Positions 1-10,639 of a stretch of 64,000 bases of DNA are shown one piece after another. The DNA lies in NCBI GenBank assembly GCA_030035585.1, contig CM057471.1, positions 98,854,819 through 98,918,818 of the forward strand. The letters are read 5' to 3'. The notes under the pieces are model-generated. The model ran no database searches, was not told the origin of the DNA, and saw only the letters and a list, made by a program, of their open reading frames with translations. The DNA is from Dugong dugon (lineage: Eukaryota > Chordata > Mammalia > Sirenia > Dugongidae). Position numbers and translations under genes: made by a program. Within the stretch, counting starts at the first letter, position 1, and each line of letters starts with the position of its first letter.

Positions 1-349
1 GTCATATTGTTGCTATGGCTGGAAGCTATGCCACCAGTATTCCAAATATCATCAGGGTCTCCCATGGCGGACAGGTTTCAGCAGAGCTTCCATACTAAGG
101 TAACAGGAAGAAAGGCCTGGAGATCTACTTCTGAAAATTAGCCAACGAAAACCCTGGGAGTCACAGAATATTGTCTGACATAGTACTGGAAAATGAGCCC
201 TTAGGTTGGAAGGCACTACACAATAGCCACAACAATGAACTCAAACATACCAATGATCATGAAGATGGCGCAGGACCAGGAAACGTTTCATTCTGTTCTA
301 CGTAAGGTTGTCATGAGTTGGAGCTGGCTTGACAACAGCTAACAACAAC
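1..349 (+). mobile_element. Internally deleted RTE / tRNA-Gly SINE-related element
   Basis: The last 150 bases match the 3' end of the RTE at 43540-43684, including the 'caggac' stretch and the terminal AAC repeat. The first 160 bases match the body of the tRNA-Gly-headed SINE at 53769-54075. A middle block near 170-225 resembles the 5' region of elephant RTE as I remember it. It is therefore an RTE with its coding part removed, or a SINE that grew from one. Its start may lie outside the window. Confidence 0.65.
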
Positions 350-914
350 AACAAAGAGGACATCCATGGTAGACTTAGAATGTTACAGCTGTTGTATAAT
401 AATTTAGGCTAATCATCTGAATAACCAAATTAGCATGGATAACTGGCATATGGTACAAGAAGATATTTATTTGTCTCATATGCATACCTTTTGCTTCCCT
501 TCAGAATTTTTAGGAATATGAGTATAAAATTAATAATTTAAAGTCAGTGACAAGTGCTTTATCTTTCCTTCCCCCAGCATGCCCCCTCTTCCCTTTGTTT
601 CTTTTCCTTTGTATTGCTTCCCATAGTCAACCACGAATTGAGGTGGATTTCGAGTCTTTATTCAATTTTTTAAAAAGATATTTATGTTTCCTGTTCTTAA
701 TTTTAAAATCAGTTAAGCATGACATTTCAAGTATCTTTCTCTCACAAAAACAAAACAAACCATAAGAAAACTGAGTTAAGTTTCTTTTATATTCCCACAT
801 GGTTGTGCTTTTCTTTTAAAGCAAGTCAGATGACCTTGTTAAAAAAATTCCCCAATTCCTGTTAAAGAAAAAGAAAGAAGAAGAAGGGAATATTTCAAAC
901 ATCACAGTCTAAAG
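350..914. other. Unique AT-rich sequence
   Basis: I see no gene, splice-flanked open frame or recognised repeat here. The 72-codon frame at 547-765 is low-complexity hydrophobic sequence typical of a pyrimidine-rich strand and is not supported as coding. Confidence 0.5.
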
Positions 915-1235
915 CAGCACAGAAAAATAGGAATATAATGCAAGCCACATATGTAATTTAAAATTTTCTAGTAGCCACATGAAAACAAAGAAAGAAACAG
1001 GTGAAATTAATTTCATAGCTTATTTTATTTAACCTAATATATCTAAATATTATCGTTTCAACATGTAATCAATAAAAAAATTAATAATAAAATATTTTAC
1101 ATTCTCTTTGTTTATATTAGGTTTTTGAAATCCGGTGTATATTTAACACTTGAAACACATCCCAATTTGGACTAGCCACAGTTCAAGCACTCAATAGCCA
1201 CATATGACTAGTAACTACTGTACTGGGCAGTGCTG
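915..1235 (+). mobile_element. hAT-Charlie non-autonomous DNA transposon (MER1-like)
   Basis: Starts CAGCAC and ends GTGCTG, with 'agccacat...' boxes near both ends and an AT-rich centre, the layout of a Charlie-group relic found in all placentals. Flanking 8-mers (GTCTAAAG and GCCTAAGA) may be a decayed 8-bp target duplication. Family name is from recognition; MER1 versus a sister family is uncertain. A shorter relative lies at 45425-45612. Confidence 0.65.
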
Positions 1236-1875
1236 GCCTAAGAAGTCTTTTTTATATACCAGTGCCTAACTTTTCTTGTGGTTTTATTTTGTTGCTGTAT
1301 TTAAAAGAAGAATAACTATTTCAGGTTCACCTCTTCTGTCAGATGGAAAATAGTCTCAGTTTCACAGCTCTTTCCACGAGGTATGAAATTTTGCCAAGTT
1401 ATGTCACTTACTGTTTCCCAGCAGAACATTAATTTGTAGAGAGAGTGAGCAGTGAGTCAAAGAAAAACTACTACCCTGCTTCATTAATTCCAACTTTTCA
1501 TCCCTTGAAAAATCAAAGTACTGAAATAAGGATTATCTCCATACATGACCCAACAGGGAGAGTTCTCTATACTGTCTTTTTCAGTATTTCTAAATGTGCC
1601 CAGAGCATTTGGTAATTTTATAACAACCTTGAAAAGTGATTCAAGTCTGTCTACTAGGGAGAAATTTCAAGGTGGAGAAAAGTACGTATCACATTAGTCG
1701 CTTACATGTGGAAGCAGAAGACAATAGCCTTTGGTAGTTTTCTTCTCCATCACGGTGACCGTCCTCCCCCAACTCCCCAGATTGCTGATGGAATTTCTTC
1801 TCTTGACAAGCTCCAGCCTCATCCCACAAGTCTGTGCCTGCACATCTCCATCTCCTCATCTTTCTTATAACATTA
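1236..1875. other. Unique sequence
   Basis: No recognised repeat and no credible coding frame. Small open frames at 1731-1961 and 1834-2028 run into the LTR that follows and are chance. Confidence 0.5.
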
Positions 1876-2258
1876 TGTTACGGAATGAATTGCATCCTCT
1901 CCAAAATGTGTGTTGGAATCCTAACCCCTGTACCTGTGGATTTGATCCTATTTGGGATTAGGATTTTCTTTGTTATGTTCATAAGATCACATCAGTGTAG
2001 GGTGTCTCCTAAATCTAATCATTTCTAAGTTATAAAAAGAACAGATTAGACACAAACTTGGGTACAGACTCAGACAGATGGCATGTGAGAATCTCCAAGA
2101 ACCAAAGAACGCCCAAGGATACCAACAAGGAAGGAAATGACACAGCTGAGGCCCTGATTTGGACTCTTAGCCTCGAAAACTGTGAGACAATAAATTTCTA
2201 TTCTTTAAAGCCACCCACTTGTGTTAGTTGTGTTACAGCAGCAATAGCCAACAAGTAC
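1876..2258 (+). mobile_element. MLT1-like MaLR LTR
   Basis: Begins TGTTA followed by the 'gaattg...cctccaaaatg' start. It contains a 'ttataaaaagaac' TATA-like box and ends with the 'actgtgagacaataaatttct' polyadenylation region and a 'gccacccactt' block, the standard order of an MLT1-type LTR of the ERVL-MaLR group. It is heavily diverged and has no internal coding region attached. Confidence 0.7.
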
Positions 2259-2289
2259 ATTATAACTACATCTCTGTTACCGGATTCGA

Positions 2290-2318
2290 GTAAGGAAAAA
2301 ATAAATAAATAAATAAAA
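2290..2318. repeat. (AAAT)n simple repeat
   Basis: Short run of AAAT units directly visible. Confidence 0.8.
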
Positions 2319-2369
2319 GCCCACTAGGATTTCATTATGTTGTGTTTTCCACCACTCTATGGCTTCCTC

Positions 2370-2524
2370 GGAGTCCTGGTGGCGCAGTGGTTAAGTGCTT
2401 GGCTGCTAACCAAAAGGTTAGCAGCTGAAATCCACCAGCTACTCCTTGGAAATCCTATGGGGCAGTTTTATTCTGTGCTATAGGGTTGCTGTGATTTGGA
2501 ATCAACTCTACGGCAATGGGTTAT
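2370..2524 (+). mobile_element. AfroSINE
   Basis: tRNA-derived head with box A (TGGCGCAGTGG) and a degenerate box B, then the 'gctatagggttgctgtgatt' body and the 'acggcaatgggtt' tail. Polymerase III promoter boxes are internal. Confidence 0.9.
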
Positions 2525-2650
2525 GAGCTCCTCAGGACAGAAAACATTTATTATTCTTCACTGTGTCTAACTGAACCCAAGTAACAATGCCTAGCACATT
2601 GTTGGTGCTCAATCCCTTTTATTGAAGGCAGAAAGTTCTGCCTCCCTACT
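2525..2650 (+). mobile_element. L2 3' end fragment
   Basis: Shows the tail typical of L2: 'acagaaaacatttatt', then 'gcctagcacattgttggtgctcaat' and a degenerate TGAA-type ending. Short and diverged. Confidence 0.5.
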
Positions 2651-2764
2651 CCTTCAGATCACCTTTTTAGCCCTACACATTTTCATCCAGACCCAGAACA
2701 GGGTTCTCTTTCTTAATGAAACCTGTGTTGGTCAATCTCACACCAAGCTGATATTTCACCCTGA

Positions 2765-2890
2765 ATTTCATTCAACAAACTTTCACCGAGTGCCTACTAT
2801 AAACCAGGCGCTGCAGTAGAGGTAAAGTAGTGAAAAACACAGATATGCTGCTCCTCAAATTCAAGGGCAAGAGGGAAGGCATAGAAAAAT
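2765..2890 (-). mobile_element. L2 3' end fragment, antisense
   Basis: 'ttcaacaaac...gagtgcctactat' followed by 'gcgctgcagta' is the reverse strand of an L2 3' end. It faces the L2 fragment just upstream. Confidence 0.5.
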
Positions 2891-2988
2891 TAAGCATGAT
2901 GGGTGTAATGTTTTTGAAATACCTTCCAGTGAATTTTCTTCTTGGTAGTCTATTTTGTGTTTTCTTTGTCTGTAGCTCCTTCCATGAG

Positions 2989-3218
2989 GATCCTGGGTGG
3001 CTCAAGCAGTTTTTGATTGGGTGGCTCAAGCAGTTTTTGATTGGCTGCTAATCTAAAGCTCAGCAGTTCAAACCTACCCAGTGGCTTTATGGAAGAAAGG
3101 CCTGACAGTCTGCGTCCATAAAGCTTACAGCCAAGAAAACCCTATGCAGCAGTTCTACTCTGTACCACATGGGGACACCATGAGTCAGGGGCTGAATCGA
3201 TGGCAGCTAAAAACAAGC
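2989..3218 (+). mobile_element. AfroSINE variant with internal 24-bp tandem duplication
   Basis: A 'cctgggtgg...' SINE variant with the longer body ('gaagaaaggcctgacagtctgc', 'cataaagcttacagccaagaaaaccc'). A perfect 24-bp unit in the box A region is present twice, at 2996-3019 and 3020-3043. Confidence 0.85.
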
Positions 3219-3388
3219 CCTTCCACCATTAAACCTTGATGCTTAGAGTCTCAGGAAGGAGATTCCAAGTACTGCTTAGAACAAACAAATCCAAGGGTAA
3301 GAAAGGAGAATATGACTGGGAGAAAGTTTCCATGAGCCAAGAGTAGAAATAGAAGCCCTGAGTGGCATTAGTGCTGACGACGTGTAGA

Positions 3389-3390
3389 GT

Positions 3391-3450
<60 letters not shown>
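3389..3450. repeat. (GA)n microsatellite
   Basis: About thirty uninterrupted GA units, flanked by purine-rich sequence to about 3530. Likely length-polymorphic. The serine/leucine-repeat open frames on the other strand are a by-product of it. Confidence 0.97.
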
Positions 3451-3452
<2 letters not shown>

Positions 3453-3612
3453 AGTAAAAGAGGGAGGAAAGAAGAAAGGGGAAGTGAAACAGAGAGAGCA
3501 AGAAGGGGAGGGGAGGGAAAGGAAGAGCATTTGAGCACGGAATAGAGGGCAGGCCTTGCCCTTCTCTGTCACTAGCAACTCCCAGAAACTGCTTTTAAGT
3601 CTGTGCTAATTA

Positions 3613-3811
3613 GAGTCCCTGGGTGGCACAAATGGTTTGTGCTCCACTATTAAACTAAAGCCTGGCAGTTCAAACCCACAAAGCAATGCCACAGAAGAAA
3701 ACCCTGGCAATCTGCCTCCATAAGATTACAGCCAAGAAAATCCTATGGAGTAGTTCTACTTTGTAATACATAGGGTTGCCATAAGTCGGACAACTCAACA
3801 GCAGCAAGTTT
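3613..3811 (+). mobile_element. AfroSINE ('ccctgggtggcacaaatgg' variant)
   Basis: Full variant body with 'ggcagttcaaaccc' box B region, 'gattacagccaagaaaatcc' and 'gccataagtcgg...actcaacagcagca' tail. Confidence 0.88.
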
Positions 3812-3813
3812 TG

Positions 3814-3845
3814 GAGTTTTATTTATTTATTTATTTATTTTTATA
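3814..3845. repeat. (ATTT)n tail repeat
   Basis: ATTT units directly after the preceding SINE, probably its expanded 3' tail. Confidence 0.85.
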
Positions 3846-3865
3846 TGTGTGCATGTGCTAACTGG

Positions 3866-4067
3866 GAGGCCCTGGGTGGTGGTACAAATGGTTAGGTGAT
3901 TAACAACTGAAAGGTTGCTGGTTCAAATCCACCCAGAGGTGCCTCAAAAGAAAAGTCTGACAATCTGCTTCCAAAAGGTCACAGCCTTGAAAACCCTATG
4001 GAGCAGTTCCACTCTTTAACACATGAGGTCGCCAGGAGTCGGAATTGTCTCTGTGGCAACGGTGGGT
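3866..4067 (+). mobile_element. AfroSINE variant
   Basis: Head 'ggccctgggtggtggtacaaatgg', box B 'ggttcaaatcc', body 'cagccttgaaaaccctatggagcag' and tail 'gtctctgtggcaacggtggg'. Confidence 0.88.
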
Positions 4068-4100
4068 TTTTTTGTTTGTTTGTTTGTTTGTTTGTTTGGT
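4068..4100. repeat. (GTTT)n tail repeat
   Basis: Run of TTTG units forming the 3' tail of the SINE at 3866-4067. Confidence 0.9.
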
Positions 4101-4779
4101 GCCGATTGGAAGGAAGCGCTGAGCCTCAGAATTTAAAATTGACTAAGTTTTATAAATGGCCAAATACTTTCTGGATCTCTTTGAGCTGTTTAGTTTCCTG
4201 GCCACCCAGTAGATGGTGGCTCAACAAGGCAAAATGAATAGCAGTATCTGGAAATATTAAAACTAATGCATAGCTATACAGCACTCGGGTGAGTCTCTTA
4301 GTAAAACTGTCTGTATTCTGCATATAGGAAAGGATAACATTCCCAACCAAGTACTTCTCATGTGGCTGTAGTACTCTTTAAAGCTAGATTTATTTCAGAA
4401 ATCACTATTTGTTTTTCAAAGATCTTATTGGAGATGCAACTCAATATAGTGCAGATGCAAGGCAAAAGTTGATCAATGGTTGTAAGTGGTTTTGCCCATA
4501 GTATCTGTTCAACAAATATTTGTTGGGTGGGTGACTGTATAAGTGCTTTGTCAAAGAAGAGAAAATGTCTATTTTTTAAAGGTCAATTGTCTCGGTAAGT
4601 TCTAAATAACCGTTGCTCTGAATTACCCAGAAGTTCAAATGTAGAGATGCCAATAATTTGTGTTTTCATATTTAGCTATTAAAGAGTTTTCTCTAACTTT
4701 TTATTTTAGAAAATTTTATGCTTGGGTGTCTATCTTCTTAAAAGCACTTTCCAGACATATGCACATTAAAAGCCAAGGA
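4101..4779. other. Unique sequence
   Basis: No repeat or credible exon recognised. A weak 'ttcaacaaatatttgttgggtgg' near 4508-4530 resembles an L2 end but is too short to call. Confidence 0.5.
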
Positions 4780-5145
4780 ATACAAGAGAAGGTACAGATT
4801 TGGGAGCCAGACAAAACTGGGCGTAAATCCCAACTCTGTTATGGTGTACCCCTGACCTTGATCAAATAACCTAATTTCTCGGAGTCTTGGTTGTCTCAAG
4901 TGTAGAAAGAAAGAGAGAGAGAAGGGAAAGAGAGATTTAAAAAAGAGAGAAGAAACGAAAAAAGAAAGAAGGGAAGGAACCAATGAGGGGGGAAGAAAGG
5001 AAAGGGGAAGGAAGGAGGGAGGGAGGAAAGAAAATATTGTCTTCAGGGTTGGTTTAGAGACAAAATAAGGTAATATCTGGTATGTTTCCTGCACAAAGTG
5101 GATATTCAAAAAATGGTAATTATCATTATTACCACCAGTGACTAC
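4780..5145 (+). mobile_element. MIR SINE split by a purine-rich simple repeat
   Basis: Before the repeat: 'gggagccagac...', 'aaatcccaactctgtta' and 'ttgatcaaataacctaattt', the MIR core. After it: the 'atattcaaaaaatgg' end. Between them, about 4905-5035 is a GAAA/GGAA-rich microsatellite that grew at the position of the normal 'tgtaaaatgggg' segment. Confidence 0.75.
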
Positions 5146-5242
5146 CAATTGATTTACCATTCCTGAAATGACCATTTTTTTCCCCCTAAAAAGATACAGT
5201 TGTTTTTTGTCTCCGGTCATTCCACATATTTTACTTTCCCTC

Positions 5243-5427
5243 TTGCACTTGGAGCCTTGGTGGTGCAGTGGTTAAGAGATCAGCTGTCAACAAAAAAGTC
5301 AGCAGTTCGAATCCACCAGCCGCTCCTTGGAAACCCTATGGGGCAGTTCTACTCTGTCCTATAGGGTCGCTATGAGTCGGAATCGATTCAACGGCAATGG
5401 GTTTGGTTTTGTTTTTTTGTTGCACTT
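5243..5427 (+). mobile_element. AfroSINE with 8-bp target duplication
   Basis: Well-preserved copy at 5251-5419. Box A TGGTGCAGTGG is at 5261-5271 and box B AGTTCGAATCC at 5304-5314. The body is 'ccgctccttggaaaccctat' and the tail 'tcgctatgagtcggaatcga'. TTGCACTT occurs at 5243-5250 and again at 5420-5427, so the insertion is intact. Confidence 0.95.
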
Positions 5428-5435
5428 ACGGTTCT

Positions 5436-6000
5436 GAATGACTTTGACAAATGATAAACTGGTCTGTGCCTCTAAGTGGTGGATTTCATCTTGGCCTCTT
5501 TATCAGGTTCCTCCCTTGTTTTTGAGCAATGGTTTGATGTCTCCTCATCTTCCCAGAGATGGGTTTGGGAGGAGCGGGAAGTGGTGATGAGCAAGCAACT
5601 CATAACCTCACAGGGCAATGTGAGGATTAAAAAGAATCTTTGAAAAGCACAACACCAAGGTATTCATAAATAACACCAGTGACTATTATTTAAACACACC
5701 ACTCAGTGTCTCGCCCATCAAGTGAGCTATGAGCAATTGCAGCTAACACCTCCAAGAATTGCCACCATAGCATAGGGGATTGTTGAGAACCTTGAAATAA
5801 GAAAGTAACCGACCCCAGGGCAGATATTACTGGGCAAGAACATGAAGAATATTGTGAAGAGGAGACAGTGACCAGGACAAGGAGAGGGAAGAAGAACCCA
5901 GGCAAGCATGAAACATGTGCAAAGATGGCCTTCCTAGCCTCCTGGTGTGCTCACAAATTCCTTGTTGAAAAAACAAAACAAAAGTCCTCATTTCAATCTC
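5436..6000 (+). repeat. Low-copy duplicated segment, copy 1 (block order A-B)
   Basis: Block A (5436-5765) matches 16908-17270, and block B (5800-5990) matches 16725-16908. Both are on the same strand but in opposite order. I recognise no transposon family. Open frames inside (for example 5690-5905 on the minus strand and 5868-6062) have no coding support. Confidence 0.7.
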
Positions 6001-6254
6001 ACTATGCCACAGAATTACAGAACTATTTTAATGCCATGTCTGTATGTGTATGCTCAAGTTAAACTCCGGTAAAATGTTGACAGTTATCATTGCAAAATAT
6101 GGATCAGCTTGTACTCAGAAAGGTCATTAGGACTTAAGGAAGACAATGAGGAGCTGCTTCAGGTGTTTTCATACAAAGGAACCTGGATGGTATGGTTATT
6201 AGCTGAGGGTTCATGTCAAAATCTTGGTGCCCAAAATACAGGTGTCTTACCTTG

Positions 6255-6485
6255 AGTCCCTCCAGAAGATGATCCCAAAATAAAGGCTCAAGTAAGAGCA
6301 GTTTATTTGGAGGTGAGAGCAGCATATGCGCTTAGGAGGGCGAGGAACTGACACAGGGAAGGGAAGGAGACAAAGTGTGCTATTAAGCCAGCTCCCACTG
6401 TGGACAACTGGAGCTTAGCCCCACCGGGGAACTCTGGGAGCCAGTGTAGAACACCCACCTCAGGTGCTGTCCACCTGAGGGGCAG
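6255..6485. repeat. Interspersed repeat shared with 52340-52560
   Basis: Shares 'gtttatttggaggtga', 'gacacagggaagggaagga' and 'ccaccggggaactctgggagcc' type blocks with 52340-52560. An ancient dispersed repeat whose family I cannot name; possibly an LTR. Confidence 0.5.
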
Positions 6486-6489
6486 GGAA

Positions 6490-7190
6490 GCTGCATTTTT
6501 TTTTTTTAATTGTACTTTAGATGAAGTTTTACAGAGCAAATTAGTTTCTCATTAAGCAATTAATACACATATTGTTTTGTGACATTGGTTGCCTACCCCA
6601 CAGTGTGTCAACACTCCCTTCTCGGTCTTAGGCTCCCCATTACCAGTTTTCCTGTCTCCTCCTGCCTTCTCATCCTTGCCCCAGCGTTGGTGTGCCCATT
6701 TAATCTCATTCTGTTTTATGGGCCTGTCTAATCTTTGGCTGAAGGGTGACCCTGAGGATTTACTTCAGTACTGAGTTAAAAGGGTGTCTGGGGGTCATAT
6801 TCTCAGGGTTTCTCCAGTGTTTGTCAGACCAGTAAGTCTGGTCTTTTTTTGTGAGTTAGAATTTTGTTCTCCATTTTTCTCCAGCTTCATCCGGGACCCT
6901 CTATTGTGATCCCTGTCAAAGCACTTGGTACCACCTAGCTGTGTTGGACTCAGTCTGGTGGAGGCTGTGGTAATTGTGGTCCATTAGTCCTTTGGACTAA
7001 TCTTTCCCTTGTGTCTTTGGTTTTCTTCATTCTCCTTTGCTCCAGATAGGGTGAGACCAGTGGAGTATCTTAGATGGCTGGGAAGCTGGGGTTTTTATAA
7101 ACCGTGTCCGAATAGTCATTGAGAGCTGCTCCAAGGCGCACTCATTTCTCCCCACTGTTGATGTAAAGGTCACCATATCTCCAATTTTTA
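6490..7190 (-). mobile_element. L1 3' UTR/3' end (afrotherian-type), 5'-truncated
   Basis: Poly(T) at 6497-6506 marks the 3' end on the minus strand. It is followed by 'tgtactttagatgaagttttacagagcaaa', a block seen again at 16090, 33040, 33400 and in reverse at 57990. The remainder aligns with the 3' part of the element at 33375-34400. Confidence 0.8.
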
Positions 7191-8027
7191 TTTTAAATGA
7201 GATGGAAAAATGAGTACAATTCTAGGTGGGGGACAAAAAGGGAAAAAGAGGATGGCAGGAGGGGAGTGATTGGGACAAAGGAGACAGAACTCCCTAAAGC
7301 CACCTTGTCCTTGTGCTAAACTTCTTCATAAACTGCATTAACTGTGCATACTTCTTTGTTTCTGTGCCATGTTCCACTCTGCATTTTCACACACTGCCAT
7401 AGTTCATCTCTCGTAGCTCACTGGTGAAGGGATTTTTTTTATCACAGTAAAACAGCACACATAATGGAAGAAATCTTCTGAAAGATTTTGACATGACACT
7501 TGAAAGTTCTTTTGATTTGTCCAAGTCAAAATTTTAATTAGCTTAAGAAAGTGAAAAGAATCTATACAAAAAAAAAAAAAAATTAAGTGTGTGTGTGCAC
7601 ACTGCTTCTTTCTTATGACATGAATTGAACAGAGATAATTGCCTATGGAATTCGAGCACCGGAAGTTCAATCTCTGCCCCAGGAAAGCGTTCCATCTTTC
7701 TGGCCACCTTTTCTCGTGCCCTGACACTTCAAGTGAATGGATTTCGCCAGCTACACAGCACTCTAGCTCTCTCAGGTCTTCCTCTCCCAACTCTCACCCT
7801 TGGGCGCTATTAACATTTTGGAAGCTGTGCCTTTGGATTATCATCAGGGAACAATCATTTCCTAAAGAGAGTACTTGTGGCCCCAAAAAGTTCATGGAAG
7901 CCTCCCAAAATATATTTCTTTCTTCCCTGGTCAAGCTTGTGTCCTGAGAGACCCGAGATACATGATAATTTAAAATCAATTTCCCCCTTTGAGAAAGCTT
8001 TTTTAGCTGCTGTCTAGTCAGGTCCCA
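7191..8027. other. Unique sequence with an A-tract
   Basis: Contains an A-run at about 7568-7581 and a short GTGTGTG tract. The 128-codon minus-strand frame at 7404-7790 shows no recognisable domain and no splice context; I treat it as chance. Confidence 0.5.
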
Positions 8028-8192
8028 AGGAGCCCTGGTAGGGCAGTGGTTAAAGCAGTCAGCTGTTGGAACATACCAGCCACTCCAAGGGAGAAAGATG
8101 TGGCAGTCTTCTTCCATAAATATTTATAGTCTTGGAAACCCAATAGGGTCGCTATGAGTTGGAATTGACTCAACAGCAGTGGGTATTTTTTT
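8028..8192 (+). mobile_element. AfroSINE
   Basis: 'aggagccctggtagggcagtgg' head with a small deletion before box B, 'gagaaagatgtggcagtct' body and 'gctatgagttggaattgac' tail. Confidence 0.85.
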
Positions 8193-8489
8193 AAGTCAAC
8201 TCCCAGCTCACGGCCACCCCATACACTACTGAACAAAACACTGCCCAGTCCTGCATCATCCCCATGATCAGTTGCGGATCGGAGCCATTGTGACCCATAA
8301 GGTTTTTATTGAATGGTTTTCAGAAGTAGATTTCTAGGCCTTTCTTCCTAGTCTGTCTTAGTCTGGAAGCTCTGCTGAAACCTGTTCATCATCATAGCAA
8401 CATGCAAGCCTCCAGTGACAGCAAGGTGGTAGTTGTGCATGAGGTTCATTGGCCAGGAATTGAACCCAGGTCTCCTGCATGGAAGTGAC
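8193..8489 (-). mobile_element. tRNA-Gly-derived SINE, antisense
   Basis: Reverse complement of the family seen intact at 53769-54075: tail near 8195, 'aggcctttcttcctagtctgtctta' body and, at the right end, 'ggaattgaacccaggtctcctgcatgg', the antisense of a tRNA-Gly box B and anticodon arm. Confidence 0.85.
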
Positions 8490-8606
8490 CCTATAGGAAT
8501 GAGTAGATCTGCCCCATAGAGTTTCCAAGGAGTGCCTGGTGAGTTCGAACTGCCAACCTTTTGGTTAGCAGCTGTAGCTCTTAACCACTATGCTACGAGG
8601 GTTTCT
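8490..8606 (-). mobile_element. AfroSINE, antisense, partial
   Basis: 'ctgccccatagagtttccaagg', 'gttcgaactgccaacc' and 'cttaaccactatgctac' give the body and tRNA head in reverse. The 3' end is missing where it abuts the tRNA-Gly SINE. Confidence 0.85.
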
Positions 8607-9245
8607 TTGAGAAGACTAGGAGAGGGAAAATGAGTGACTTATTGAAATTTGAGACATTGTCTTGCTGCATACAGAGCAGGGGAAAGCCTCTCTGGTTACA
8701 TTGAACCATATGGGTTTTGGCTTCCCATTAAGTATAAAATAAGGAAAAATTCCCAGGCCCATTGAAGGGTCCTTTCTTCTTCAATTTGCATTACCTGTCT
8801 CTTGTGTGGAGAAATCCAATATGACCGTGAAGAAGCAAGAACTCAAATGAGCCCTTGTAACTGATGGAGAGTTTGGATCAGGCCCCAAACAGATGACTGA
8901 TCCTAAGGTGCTGTGCCTAAATATGGGACTTATTAAAACGGCAACATTGCTCCCCAAAATGATCTTAAGAGATTGCCATTGACCTATTTTGATGGCTAAA
9001 TATTTCAACTATCTCGATACATATACACACACACAGAAAGAGAGAGAGAGATCCTACAAGCCTGAATTCCTCAGATTAGGTTTCAAATTAGGAGAGAAAT
9101 TTTTTACTGGGGAGAAAGTTTATAGATAAACGGTCAAACTTTGAAAAATGAGAAATGTTTTGAGGATTCTCTTTTTCCTTTGCAGTACCTCACTTCTTTC
9201 TTTTTTCTCCATAACTCAAAATAGATAGCACTTTTATAAGGCTAG
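8607..9245. other. Unique sequence
   Basis: No recognised repeat apart from a short CA/GA tract at about 9020-9052. No credible coding frame. Confidence 0.5.
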
Positions 9246-9399
9246 GAGCCTTGGTGGCACAGTGGTTAAGAGCTCGGCTGCTAACTAAAAGGTCGGCAGT
9301 TCAAATCCACCAGTCACTCCTTGGAAATCCTGTGGGGTAGTTCTACCCTGTCCTATAGGGTCGCTATGAGTTGGAACCAACTTGACGGCCACGGGTTTA
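9246..9399 (+). mobile_element. AfroSINE, first of a tandem pair
   Basis: 'ggagccttggtggcacagtgg' head, box B 'agttcaaatcc', 'tcgctatgagttggaacc' tail ending in 'acgggttt'. Confidence 0.92.
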
Positions 9400-9620
9400 C
9401 AAGGTCAAGGAGCCCTGGTGATACAGTGGCTGAGCACTTGGCTGTTAACAGAAAGGTAGGTGGTTTGAACCCACCAGCTGCTCCGTAGGAGAAAGACATG
9501 GCAGTCTGCTTCCGTAGAGATTTAAAGCCTTGGAAACCCTATGGGGCAGTTTTACTCTGTGCTATAGGGTCGCTATGAGTCGGAATTCAACTCGAGGGCA
9601 ATGGGCTTTTTACAAGGTCA
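9399..9620 (+). mobile_element. AfroSINE, second of a tandem pair, with target duplication
   Basis: Longer form with the extra 'gagaaagacatggcagtctgcttcc' block. ACAAGGTCA at 9399-9407 is repeated at 9612-9620, bracketing this copy. The first copy is preceded by a similar 'ataaggcta'. Confidence 0.93.
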
Positions 9621-10639
9621 CACTTTTTATGCATTTAGTTTGCATGTCAGATTGTTAAGCAGAAATATAAATTTCTGCCTTTTACGTATACACTGTCTTT
9701 TAAAGAAACAAAGCTAGAGTCTCATACACTTTTTGAAATTGACGTAAGATAAAAAAAAATGATGTATCATATGACTTGGGCCATAAAACATTAGATTGGG
9801 AAAAAGATTCCCTCTGTGAACGTACCATTTACTACTGACTAATGATCTCCACATTAAGTGTTTTAAAAGATTCCCACTAGTTGTACAAAGATGTGTATAA
9901 GACTGGATATGTTTTTCATCCCAAAATATGTTCTCCTTGCCACATTTGACCTTAGATGGAGTTTCTTTCCTCTCTAATTCTCTCTATTTCTCTTGGGCTC
10001 ACTGTAGTAATGTGCTGAATAGCTCAAACATGACTGTGATGCTGTTTTTTAAACATCTGTGTCCTAAGTGGTTACTGTATTTAATAGTCACAAACTCGGT
10101 ATCCATTTCCATTCTTCCAATACTCCTATGTCTTAAATTCAGGTCATAATATTTTTTTTTTATACAAAGACATTGAAAATGACAAAGAATGTGTGTAGAC
10201 TTACCTAACAGTTCATTTTGGTCTACTCAAATATGAGGCTATGTGGAAAATCTTTTACTTCTCATTTAGTCTCTTCTGTCATGGAGTCAACCCTCATTGA
10301 TTCTGGAAAGAGTTCTGTGAAGAAAGGGGTTAGTGCAAAAGAGGAGTCAGAAAACAAGGGGTAATTGAATTTCAGTGTTGATAAGCTTGACAAAATTGTC
10401 TAGTCTCCCTGCATCGAAACTTTGCATTTGTCTACAACATTCCTGCTTTTGCTTCAATGCCGTCACCGACACTTAAGGACTGGGGACTCTCTATCCTGGC
10501 ACTGCATCCATGGGCAGTTCAGATTTCCACTAAGTAGAAGAGCCACTTTCCTTAGAATCTGTCTAGTTAGCATTGATACGATCTCAGGTTCTTGGGGAAG
10601 CTTAACTCCATCTGACATTGCATGTTACTTGCTGAGGAG
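9621..10639. other. Unique sequence
   Basis: About 1 kb with no recognised repeat. Short open frames at 9928-10149 and 10422-10670 have no splice or family support. Confidence 0.5.

Noticed and set aside
3229-3578. Minus-strand frames rich in SLSLSL
   Set aside because: They are the translation of the (GA)n microsatellite.
7404-7790. 128-codon minus-strand frame as a gene
   Set aside because: No domain, no splice signals, low-complexity phenylalanine runs from an A-tract.
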